Assembly (NCBI GenBank): GCA_049999765.1
Contig: JBNGIQ010009412.1
Location: 130,429 to 150,568 of the forward strand
DNA from: Phaeoceros laevis
Taxonomy: Eukaryota > Anthocerotophyta > Anthocerotopsida > Notothyladales
Length of the DNA: 20,140 nt
Direction: 5' to 3'
Each line of letters begins with the position of its first letter. Position 1 is the first letter of the stretch. Below the pieces are notes generated by a model. That model was not told the DNA's origin, made no database searches, and worked only from the letters and a program-made list of their open reading frames with translations. Positions 1 to 9,025 of this stretch are shown piece after piece. The translations under genes and the position numbers were made by a program.

Positions 1-969
1 TTGAGGCATGCATACGGTTGAGGCATGCCGCATGCGGGCACGAGAGGAAGGAAGGAATGAATGTGAAGTGATTAACGGGGTACTTGAGGGGTACTTGCAA
101 TTGACGGGGTACTTGAGAGATTGAGAGGGGTAGCTTGCGTTAATATGTGACACACGAGGTAACTTGCATTACTATGTCGGGCAAAAGTCTAGTTTGTGGT
201 AAAAACGTTAGTGGTATAATACGTAAAAATATGTGTAATACGTTAATTTTTTATACCGGAATACATGTATTATACGGCGATTCGGAAGCGACCTAAAATA
301 AGAAGCGTCGAAAGAAACGCATCGTTCGAAATAAAAACGTTGCCGTAAAAAACGTCTCGGTAACTATGGTCCACTTTAACGATGCTTTCTACTATCTCCT
401 ATGAGAAAAGAATATTTTATTGCCTTATATAGTATTGTTAGAAAGGTAATGTTGTGATGATGTCAGATCAGCCTATTAGATTCTTTATTTGAGGCCTTGG
501 CTGACGGCCAGCAAGGAAGATTCCTCCAACGGGATGCTTGATAACCTTGTTTTCCGTGGAAAGTGAGCTTGAGGGCCGACTTTCAAGCCGGGCACGAAGA
601 GCCCTTCTAACGGAAGTTTCATGGGTTTCGAAACCCCGGGCTCTTAAGGGTTAACTAGCTTTTTTACTTCTTTTTACTAGTTGCGAATTTTCGATTGACA
701 GGCCATCTGTTTCTCTTTTATGGCAAAAAAATACCCGCAGAGCGACTCACAGGTGTCGGTCCCCCCATGGGTGCCATGCGTTGCTTTGCCCTTGGCCAAA
801 GAAAGAGGTAGAGACTCGCGCCAAAGAGGGCCAACACGCTATGTAGGCGCCGCTAGTCCCTAAAATAGGGCAGCGAAGCGTGAAAGAGACCCCCTATAAA
901 GAGGAGGGTTTCCCGCACTTTGAAAGTCCGCGAGGGTTTTTGAGTTGGAATGATGGAAAGGAGGGCGTA
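1..969. other. gene-free repeat-rich stretch
   Basis: I find no convincing gene here on either strand; open frames are short and have no recognisable protein pattern. The first 180 bases hold short degenerate repeats: ttgaggcatgc at 1-11 and 18-28, several copies of ggggtacttg between about 76 and 123, and two related segments around 127-150 and 156-180 (gtagcttgcgttaatatgt / gtaacttgcattactatgt). Bases 181-460 are AT-rich. An 8-base inverted pair, aagagccc (597-604) and gggctctt (638-645), could form a hairpin. It reads as decayed intergenic or transposon-derived DNA. Confidence 0.5.
635..654. repeat. possible solitary end of the TTAA-flanked element family
   Basis: The 20 bases at 635-654 (cccgggctcttaagggttaa) differ at only two positions from the right end of the candidate piggyBac-like element at 11169-11188 (cccgggtcattaagggttaa). 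Both end in aaggg followed by TTAA. I could not find a matching left end starting TTAACCC between here and the window start, so this may be a truncated copy or a chance likeness. Confidence 0.3.
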
Positions 970-1747
970 AGGCTGGTTTTCCATGTGCCCCAACCCGGGC
1001 TGGGGCCGGTCTAGGTCGCACTTCGCGACAAGCGCCTGCAACCGGGTTGTCCTAAAAAAAGGTCGATTTTTGTACAACTAGGCAAAAACTTAGCGGGTCT
1101 ATTTTTGGTGGTGTCTACATTTTTGCCAGGTCGGTTGGCAATCCGGTATTCCGAGAGCCGGTTGCTCTCTTCGTGCTCCCTCCCCTCTCGCTCCCTCCCC
1201 TCTCCCGCCAGGTGAGCTGCGCAGCACGATGCTTCTCCGTGGAAGTGACCGCCTGCGAAGGGAAACTCCCGATGAGCCTGTGACCCGCTAAGGGTCGTTT
1301 TGCATGAACCCGGGCCCGGGTCTCGGGTATTCGCATGATGCAGATTTTCCGCGCGTGGGTACGGGTGAAATTTTCGGCGCCACTGGCAACAAGCGGGACG
1401 CGCCCTAGTCAACAGACAAACAACAGACGGCCGAGGGCTATGGCGTCGTTCAGAGACGAGTGAAACGCGGGAACAGGAAGGTGGCAATCACGGTGACTGC
1501 CACCACCTGCCGGAAACAATAGCCGAGTCGGCTATGGTCAGCCCTTACTAAATCGGGACCCGACTCCACGCGGGGCAGAGCCCGGCTAAAAAAGCCTGCC
1601 ACAGCGACACAACTTTGTCGTCTAGCAATAGCCGGAACCGGGCCCATGCGAAACCGCCCTAAAAACAAGGCGGGTCATCATGGAAAAATGGTCATCCGGG
1701 CCGGTTAGTAGTTAGCCGGCCCGGGCGACCACATGGAAAACCAGCCT
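970..1747. mobile_element. candidate non-autonomous DNA transposon with 18-bp terminal inverted repeats
   Basis: The 18 bases at 970-987 (aggctggttttccatgtg) are the exact reverse complement of 1730-1747, bounding about 780 bases. A cccggg follows closely inside both ends. The interior is GC-rich and full of palindromes, including atagccgagtcggctat at 1519-1535 and a hairpin at 1696-1724, and it has no transposase-like frame. These are traits of a MITE-like DNA element. I could not find a clear target-site duplication: the flanks (ggagggcgta on the left, aacccagct on the right) do not match. The ends could instead be two separate fragments of one repeat family. Superfamily unassigned. Confidence 0.4.
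1696..1724. repeat. GC-rich inverted repeat (hairpin)
   Basis: ccgggccgg at 1696-1704 is the exact reverse complement of ccggcccgg at 1716-1724, with 11 bases between; the stem extends further with one mismatch (tta against tag). It sits just inside the right terminal inverted repeat of the candidate element at 970-1747, where DNA transposons often carry subterminal repeats. Confidence 0.6.
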
Positions 1748-2582
1748 AACCCAGCTACACATTATCATCTTCTCAGAGAATGAGGGTCCATTTTCACAGT
1801 TTCGGATTAGGGAATGTTCTGAGCTATGTATGTATACATAAGAGATAAAACAAGTCCTACCATCTACAGTCTGTACAAGAGCCCTTGCACTTATATACAG
1901 CGGCTGCCAAGCTCATTTATCAATCTAATGTTCCTTGCGGGAATCAGGGGCAGGAATCACCTGCCAAGCAAGTCAGTAAACTCTGGCTCCACATGACTGG
2001 TCTGATATAAGGCCCTTGCACGGACTGAACCTTGAAGATATGGAATGCACCGAAGTCCAGTACTTCACAAGACACAGCTAATGATCTGCAGCAACAGCCA
2101 TCTTCGAAACTTGGAATCCTGCGTCTCGTTGAACTGGAACTACGCAGACCAACTTGCTCCAGCCTTTTTGACAGATAGGCGGCATGAAGAACGAATTTGA
2201 CCTTCGACATTAACTCCGGCCTGCCCAGCTCGCAAAATTTTTGATGCCGAAATACCACGAGTAGCATCCCCAGTGCTTAGCAATACCAGCATCTCAGAGT
2301 TGGCTAAACGCACTTGAGTCAGGCATGAAAGAAAATACCAACGTCCCAGAGTAGGCTGAAAGCACTTCAGTCCGGCATGAAAGCATAACCCACGTCGGAG
2401 ATCTCCAGCACATCTGTTGAGGCAGAATCTGGCCATGGGTCCTTGAATAATGTTCGGTTCCACTTGTTGGTGAATTGTCTGAGGCTGAGCGGCAGCAACA
2501 GCTCTCCGAACCTCCAGAGATGATACAACATATGCATAATACACCAGGCACTTGAAGGAGAATGTCTTTCTAGCTCGAAAAG
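1748..2582. other. intergenic stretch and probable 3' untranslated region of the NYN-LOTUS gene
   Basis: This stretch lies downstream of the minus-strand NYN-LOTUS stop codon. I see no convincing protein: the short minus-strand open frames have no domain pattern, and one crosses a tandem repeat. The part nearest 2582 probably belongs to the 3' untranslated region of that gene. I could not fix a polyadenylation site. Confidence 0.4.
2295..2398. repeat. 52-bp tandem duplication (two copies)
   Basis: Two adjacent 52-base units, 2295-2346 and 2347-2398, both begin cagagt and share most positions, for example ggcatgaaag in each. They lie about 185-290 bases downstream of the NYN-LOTUS stop codon, so probably in its transcribed 3' region. 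Confidence 0.75.
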
Positions 2583-4418
2583 TCAGTGCTGCAAGTGAAA
2601 AAACTTTTCATGGCTAGCCCTGGCCAAAAGCACTTTGCCCACTTTGCCTGGAGAGATTTCGACTTCCTCCAATATAACAACATCCTTCAGCTTCTCAAAA
2701 AGAGACTCTAGCTTCTGCACACCGAAGGCACAGAAATCCAAATGCTTTGCATAGCGCTGCTGGTAAAGTTCCTGGAAGCAGCTCATCAAAATACTGCATC
2801 CACAGCTCACCAGTAATTCTTGAAGCTCCACCTTGAAAAATTGCAAATTCACGTCAGCAGCATACTCTGCTGCAACTGCTGCTACTTCCTCTGATACATC
2901 GTCAGCTCCTCCTTCAGCTGGCTCTAAGACAGGTTCAATAATCCCCAAAGCCAGCGAGGCCTTCTCGGCAACTGGACTACCCCCAGAGCATGCTGGCAAA
3001 TTGGTACTCAAGTCCTGCAAAACGTTGCCCCTGCTCTGCATAACTACTGGAGGTGGCTGATGGGAACGATCATGCATCTCATACCCATCAAGCTCCTCTT
3101 CACACTCAGAGTCTTGCACCACCACCCCCTTATGCTCTCTGCCCTTGTGCTTCCTACATGCTTGAGTTGCTTCCTTAAGATGCAAGTTCCTGTTAACACC
3201 ATGCCCTGTGAGGCGCATAACGTCCTCCATCTTATGCAATAAATCAGCCAGTTTGTGTTCACCGTACTCAGAGAGATACAGTGGTCTTCCATAAAGTTTG
3301 AAATACTCGGGCGGCAAACGCATGAATTTCAATCTACCCCCATGCAGTGCTAATAGCTTAACCAGTTGTTTCTTCAAGCCCTCCATATCACCTGGTAGGA
3401 CAAACGAAGTATTTGAGACTGATCCAGGACTAGTCGGTTCTCCGGTATCTGTTTGATGAAAGCCAGGGAAAGGATGAGACGCCGCACATGAGGTCGGTGC
3501 GGGTTTACAGGTACTGGACGACGGTACACTGGATCCCTGGCAAAATGAGGCGGGTGTGTGCGGACTTGATGTATATCCAGGTTCACCACTCTCTAAAGAA
3601 CCACGTCGTCCACCACGGTCAGTGACTGATAAGGGTGTCCCAGCTGTCCGGACTGCAAATCTCGAAGTCTTGTCCTGGGTGCCGGGCCCAGTCTGGACGC
3701 TCTGGTGTGCAAACCCATCGTAGAAGGTTTCCTCACAACTGTCTTCAACTCCACTTTTGCAAGCACTGGTAATCGGGACGTCAGACCTTTCTTCCAGCCG
3801 GGACACAAAAACCTTGGCAGCAACTAAACCTTCTCCTCGGGCAAGGCTGGGCCAATCCCACACAAATCTCCCTGCGCTACTCAGAGCGGATGAAACCCCT
3901 TGTCCAGAAGGCACAGCCAGAACAATGTTGTAGCCCCGCTGCCCTAGTTTGTGCAGGGCTTGGGAGAAGTCCACATCTCCTGATATCAAGAGGATAGTGG
4001 CAGGGGCTGGGTTATCCAGAACAAAGAGGAACATGTCGACAAGAATAGCTTTATCCGCTGCATCCTTCCTTCCATTGGGAACATCAATGAGGTTCACTCC
4101 AGTCCGCTGACAGCCCTCTCTGATCTTGCGTGGGAACATGTTAAAATCGCCATAGGCTGAGAATACAGTGACTGCACCTAACACAGCAGGATGGAGCCGC
4201 AAGGCCATCAGAATGTTCACAGCAACATCCTCGGATAACACATCACTCGGAACAGGACAATTTTCCATGTCCCACAATATGGCTACCGGCCCCAGGACAA
4301 CTTTGGCCTGCCGCGCCCGGGTCTGAGCTGGGGACTCTTGATCTGGACCTGACCCTGCAGACAGAGGTTGTGCATTTGCCTTCTTCATGAGGTCAGAATT
4401 ACCACCTTCGGTTGTCAT
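2583..4418 (-). CDS. NYN-domain ribonuclease with two LOTUS/OST-HTH domains (MARF1/limkain-b1-like)
   Basis: Single-exon protein of 611 residues. An NYN (PIN-like) nuclease domain fills about residues 43-190. Its acidic residues are visible: D50 in ILWDMENCP, D119/D122/D128 in GRKDAADKAILVDM, and D148/D150 in ISGDVDFS. The domain ends with the WDWPSLARGE segment typical of plant members. A low-complexity Ser/Thr/Pro linker (about 210-340) leads to a first LOTUS/OST-HTH domain (about 345-405), then an acidic linker and a second LOTUS domain (about 525-605). NYN domains are metal-dependent RNA nucleases and LOTUS domains bind RNA or partner proteins. In Arabidopsis, related NYN-LOTUS proteins (MNU1/MNU2) trim mitochondrial RNA 5' ends; whether this one is organellar is unknown. 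No clear targeting peptide is seen. The start is the first ATG of a long open frame. It is transcribed away from the P450 gene across a 469-base gap. Confidence 0.88.
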   Translation of the reverse strand: MTTEGGNSDLMKKANAQPLSAGSGPDQESPAQTRARQAKVVLGPVAILWDMENCPVPSDVLSEDVAVNILMALRLHPAVLGAVTVFSAYGDFNMFPRKIREGCQRTGVNLIDVPNGRKDAADKAILVDMFLFVLDNPAPATILLISGDVDFSQALHKLGQRGYNIVLAVPSGQGVSSALSSAGRFVWDWPSLARGEGLVAAKVFVSRLEERSDVPITSACKSGVEDSCEETFYDGFAHQSVQTGPGTQDKTSRFAVRTAGTPLSVTDRGGRRGSLESGEPGYTSSPHTPASFCQGSSVPSSSTCKPAPTSCAASHPFPGFHQTDTGEPTSPGSVSNTSFVLPGDMEGLKKQLVKLLALHGGRLKFMRLPPEYFKLYGRPLYLSEYGEHKLADLLHKMEDVMRLTGHGVNRNLHLKEATQACRKHKGREHKGVVVQDSECEEELDGYEMHDRSHQPPPVVMQSRGNVLQDLSTNLPACSGGSPVAEKASLALGIIEPVLEPAEGGADDVSEEVAAVAAEYAADVNLQFFKVELQELLVSCGCSILMSCFQELYQQRYAKHLDFCAFGVQKLESLFEKLKDVVILEEVEISPGKVGKVLLARASHEKFFHLQH

Positions 4419-4887
4419 GGCTTGCTCAGCTTCTCAACTTCCAATGTGGCAAAGATTATGTGAGCTCCAAGAATCGATTCCCCAGAGCTCGTTTGCAACT
4501 AAAATGTAATTGGAGTTCAATACTGGGTTCAGTCGAGACGGAATGTTGCTGAAACGTGAGACGCAAGTGCACAAGCCTCCTATTCCTTGTAGGTTTTAGT
4601 AAAATGCGCTCCCGTACGCCTCCTCACCATCCGCGCCACTTGTGAACCCGCTGGATTGCCAATCCGCACGCTGCAGACGCTCAGGGCACCTAACTACAAC
4701 ACCTTCACCCCTAGCAATTCACCAAGCTGGCACCGCCTTCAGCACATGACTTCGCATCCGGCATCCAGCCAAATAATGGGAATCCACAATCCGCTATTGA
4801 CACCAGCCGCATTCCAAATCATAAAGTAAGGAAGTCGCAGCATATCCTGGACTCGAAAATTGGAGTACGCTCCAAAGAAAACGAGCA
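4419..4887. promoter_or_regulatory. divergent promoter region between the NYN-LOTUS and P450 genes
   Basis: This gene-free gap lies between the start codon of the minus-strand NYN-LOTUS gene and the first possible exon of the plus-strand P450 gene. It must hold both promoters and 5' leaders. I see no clear TATA box or other motif that I could assign with confidence. Confidence 0.45.
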
Positions 4888-5011
4888 ATGGTTGCTGGAG
4901 AGGCCGCAGAAATTGCATGCAAGGAAGTGCGCAAATTCCTCTCCTCTGCCGGAGAAATCCTCCAGAATCAGACTGTCGGTGCAGTGGCTAGATATTGGAC
5001 TTTCTTTTCGG
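4888..5011 (+). other. possible upstream leader exon of the P450 gene
   Basis: An ATG at 4888 opens 41 codons of protein-like, amphipathic sequence (MVAGEAAEIACKEVRKFLSS at its start) that run directly into a good donor, g|gtacgt, at 5012. The frame stops just past that site, as expected for an exon. Joining it in frame to the P450 exon needs an acceptor at about 5388 (ctggaag), which is weak and lacks a pyrimidine tract. It may therefore be a 5' untranslated exon carrying an upstream AUG, a real N-terminal extension, or chance. Confidence 0.35.
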
Positions 5012-5204
5012 GTACGTAATTTTCGTATGATCCTAAGAAGATCGTTCTCATCATTTTGATTTGCTTATTACTTCAAAAAGCATAACCAAAAAAAGCCTAG
5101 GCGCCAGGTGGTTCAGGCTTTATGTGGTGGTACTCCTGCCACAGAATTTGGTCAGTCTGCAGACTCAGCACCAGATGTTGTTCAGGTTGCATACCTGGTT
5201 GTAC

Positions 5205-5318
5205 AGTTTCTCCCACTGAATGCCGGCAGCATCTGAACGCATGTTACTCCTATGCATTCGGAGTTTCTCCCACTGAATGCAAGGAGTGTCCGAACAGCGA
5301 CGATGTCCGGATCGAAGA
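5205..5318. repeat. 57-bp degenerate tandem repeat
   Basis: agtttctcccactgaatgc occurs at 5205-5223 and again at 5262-5280, a period of 57 bases. The bases after each copy are only partly alike (catctgaac / tgtccgaac). It lies in the likely leader or intron upstream of the P450 start codon. Confidence 0.6.
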
Positions 5319-5414
5319 TGGAGGTCGGGGAACAGTACGCTCGGGGGATTTTGTGAGTGACCAATATTTTGTGGGAAATATCTGGAAGTGCTGTCTAGGC
5401 CACAGTTCCAGGCG

Positions 5415-7738
5415 ATGGATCGCGTAGCTGCAACCTGTGTGATCAATACAAGCTGGGTGACAAAATCTGCCGAGTCAGACGCAACCCGTCTTGTGGGCTT
5501 GTGGTGGCAATATGTGAAGTACGAAATAAACGTCCTCATGTGGGTTGCTCTCTTCATTGTGACATGGGTTCTGATGAAGAGATTGTGGAGCCTTGGTATG
5601 CTTTGGCTGAAAGCCAGCCGGTTGCCAGGGCCACCGATTTCGCACTTCGCAAGACATGCAAAATTTGGCAACTACACAGGTAGGGGAACTCAGGTTCTCA
5701 GGGTGTTCGCCTGTGTGCTTGCTGATTGTAGGTTGAAGTAACACACGATTCTCTTGTGTGCAGAGTACTTTCGAGCGCTCCACAAAGAGTATGGGCCTAT
5801 TGTCAGGGTGTGGCTGGGGCCTACCAGGGCACTTGTCTCGCTAAACAGTAAAAGTATGGCTAGAGAGTTGGTGGTACGGGCAAGGGACCGAGATTTGAGA
5901 ACTTGCAGAACAATGGAGCGTGCATTTGGTAGAGGCAGCATGTCAGCGGCCTGCTATGCTCAGGTTCATCGGTGGAAACAATCACACTTGTGGAGTACCT
6001 GTCCAATTATGTTATTGACTGTCCTAAATCCCTTGTGGTCTTTCAGGTCAAGGTAAAGAGATTTCCAATATACGATAAGTTTGGTGGAAAGCTTTTGGAC
6101 TCTGTGCAGCCGGCAGCAGTGAGAGGGGCTGCGCAGCTTAGACGTTGGGTTCAGCTTGGTGACGATGGCTTGAAGTTCAACCGTAAACAGGTGTCGGATC
6201 ACATGTGTTTTGCCTCTGTAGGGCTAATCTATTTTGGCGAGGCATATGTGCACTGGCCTGGTGCTGAAGAGTTTGAAGTCCTAATGGCCGAAATATCTGC
6301 TGAAACGCACTTGTGGGGCAAGTTCAACCTTGTTCCACTGTGGAACAAAGAGTTTCGGGAATACAAGAAAAAGTGTGTCAGGCTGCAAGCTCTGGCAAAG
6401 GAAATAATTCATCTTAGTAGACAGTGGAAGGCAACGCTGAACGAGCATCAAAATGGATTGCTCTGTTACCTTGAAGAGGTTGATGCTTTTGTTTCAAATG
6501 GTGGAGGCAGGGAAGTTGTCCATGACATCATCAGGGATCTGTTGTCTGGAGGGGCTGCCACTTCATCTACTGCTATGAGCGAAGATGAAGTCAGAGGCCA
6601 TCTTCTAGCTATTATCTGTCACACTTGGACAGCCACTGCCACCATCATGAGTGACCTTCTGCTTCGGCTGGCACGTTATCCTGGGGTCCAAGCCAAGGTG
6701 CGGAAGCCTTAACTTCATGTTAGTCAAGGGTCCGTGTGGTAAAAACTTGACCATCCTTTCATTGTTTTCGGTTGGTCATTTTCTACTTCTGGACAGTGCA
6801 GGTGCATGCTGAGATAGATCGTGTTTGCAAAGGAGGAGGCCCTACCTCAGCAGATGTGAGACAGATGCATTACTTCAGAGCAGTGTTGTATGAGTCTACA
6901 CGGCTAGATCCCTGTGCCCCTTTGTTAACACGCTGTTCGCTTGACTGTGGTGAGATTTTCTTGTATGTTGGTCAATCACATCCTCCTATGTACAGCCCAA
7001 AGGAGGTCCTTCTGCTGTTTCCTTAGTCGTCGGACTGGTGTTGTATGTCACAGATTTGAAGATTGCCGACAGCATCTTGCCCGCAGGAGCCATTTTGTCC
7101 ATCCCTATCCAGGCGCTGCAGACAGACACTGAGGAATGTGGCCAAGATGCATATGAGTTCCATCCAGAGCGTTTTCTGAAACAATCATACGTCGAATCAA
7201 ATTCGAATGCTTTCGCTATTTCACAGGAAAATCCAAGTTTGAAGTCAGGTAGGCTGGTCACGTTCTTTCAATGGTTTTGGTTTTGGCTGTGGTCTAATTG
7301 CTCAAACAGAGTCGTGGATAGTGTGGCCTTCTGCAGGTCGTTCTGATTTGTTCTCGTTGTCCTGTTGCAGGTTCTCTCAGTCACCAAAGTGCAGAGCAGA
7401 GTGGTGATAATGCAAACGACAACATCTGCCCTGTTTTCCAACACCCTGGGTCTAGTAGTATCTACTTGAGTTATGGTTCAGGTGCAAGGCGCTGTCCTGG
7501 GCAGGATGTCACTACGGGGCTGACACTGACAATCGTTTCTTCCATTCTACAACAATATGAGGTATATCGTAAGACGTTGGCTTCATCTGCCAGACGTTAG
7601 CTAGCTACGCTGTGTTATTGCTGCTTCATTGCATATCTCAGCCTCTTGTTATTTCTGTCTTCCTCGTAGGTGCAACCAGAAGCAAAAGCTGAAGAACTTA
7701 CACCTTCTTCAATATTAGTTCTCGTTCCTCGTCACTGA
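5415..7738 (+). CDS. cytochrome P450 monooxygenase, membrane anchored, seven exons
   Basis: Inferred exons are 5415-5679, 5764-5963, 6047-6697, 6802-6949, 7054-7248, 7371-7561 and 7670-7738; all introns are GT-AG and 83-122 bases long. They give 572 residues ending in VPRH. A membrane helix lies at about residues 38-56, followed by the proline hinge LPGPP (70-74). The K-helix ExxR is E403-R406 (ESTR), PERF is 459-462, and the heme loop is YGSGARRCPGQ with ligand Cys528. Tyr replaces the usual Phe at the start of the heme loop. The I-helix (about 338-358) reads ICHTWTATAT where most P450s have AGxDTT: the acid is Thr348 and the next position is Trp349, while Thr350 is kept. About 20 extra residues lie between PERF and the heme loop. 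It would be anchored in the ER and fed by P450 reductase. Family and substrate are not assignable by eye. The start is the first in-frame ATG after a stop at 5358; a leader exon could add residues. Confidence 0.85.
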
Positions 7739-9025
7739 CCTGAAGACCAGCCGCTGAGTTGGTTATTTGGCAGTGGCCTGACGTTTGGCTTTGGTTTTCC
7801 TTACACGTTTTTGCAGCCTTGACAGCGTAGCTTACCATGCAAGATGCTCCCACGTTTTTCCTCCGAGCAAAGGCTCAGAGCTGTAGAATGCTAGTGTAGG
7901 ACCTGTTACATTTTTTTCTCCACTGGCCAGTGGAGTTACCCACAGATAGCTAGCTGTTCAGGAAGTTTGCTTGACTGACTTGTACTTCACATATGTTTCC
8001 AAGCTGGCCTGTGTAGCCCGGCCTTTGTACCCCATTTAGTGTTCTGAGTTTTCACAGGTTAGACCCAACTTTTTTAAAGGTAGACGACAACAAGTTTTAC
8101 CTGTTGTCATGTGTAGTGGATGACAAGGTCTCTAGCTGACCAAGACAGCGTACATCTCTCTACTTGTACAGTACTTATCACATATCAGAAGATGACATTG
8201 CTTGTCCGTCGTAATCTCCTGTCGGTATGGAATCATGGATGGCTTCCTGTCTGTAGTCAGGGTGTTCATACACAACGCTGAGACGTCAACAAGGCTTTCA
8301 AGCGGAGGTTAGCTGGGATATTATGTGAAACTGACAGGTGATGCATCCAAACATGTCTGTTGGTCTGGAGGGCTAACACCCAGTTGCAGGTGGAATGGGT
8401 CCACCTGCTCTAGTGACGAGCCTGAATTCTCTGATTCTCGGATCAAAGTCTTAAAAGTAGCACGGATAGCCTGGTCAAAAAGGCGAGGTCGATGCTCCAG
8501 CTTACTCACACCAAAAGGACAGTGGCACCAGACTCCAGAGGCTCTGGCAGTGACACATCCAGAAAGGGAGCCAATGTTGGTACAAGCAATTAATTCGATG
8601 TTGAGTGCAATCCTGCTGCCACCAAACTCAGATTTCTTTTTTTTTAACTTTACTCAATTGTTACAGCTACCTGCATCCATGGCTTTCCCGCGAGATTGGA
8701 GACCTTTAGAACCATCGCGGGATGCTTTCAATCATCTGTCAACTGGGAACTCGCTCATGAATGACAGGTGAATGCGGAATTCTGGGTTCTGGCAACCTTA
8801 CAACCAAGAAGCAACCAAGCATTCAGGTCTATGCTGAGTAGGCAAGCGAAGTTTTTGCAGCAACTCAAGTGTGGGCAGATCTCTAGTGACAGGTAGTTCG
8901 GGTTTCCCCTCCTACCTCTACACTGTATCCACACACCTCTTACATAAGTTGTTGGGATTCATCTAGTTGCATGCTCATCTCGCCTATAGCTCTGCATTCC
9001 TCACCATCCTGCTGCAGCAGCTGAG
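7739..9025. other. intergenic stretch; P450 3' region and protease promoter
   Basis: No gene is convincing here. An open stretch at 8325-8771 has no ATG at its left end, no recognisable motif and a poly-T-encoded Phe run, so I do not call it. The left part should hold the 3' untranslated region of the P450 gene, and the right part the promoter and leader of the aspartic protease. The sequence is unique-looking with short homopolymer runs, such as t-rich tracts at 7910-7918 and 8637-8645. Confidence 0.5.

Noticed and set aside
1368-1400. TGGCGCC on the minus strand, like an LTR-retrotransposon primer-binding site
   Set aside because: The following bases do not extend a tRNA match, no paired long terminal repeat or gag/pol frame is visible, and the site lies inside the inverted-repeat element at 970-1747.
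853-1668. Overlapping minus-strand open frames of 70-160 codons
   Set aside because: They have no domain pattern, are biased by GC-rich palindromes, and overlap each other in different frames.
8325-8771. 148-codon plus-strand open stretch
   Set aside because: It begins with GTG, not ATG, encodes a low-complexity Phe run from a poly-T tract and shows no family resemblance.
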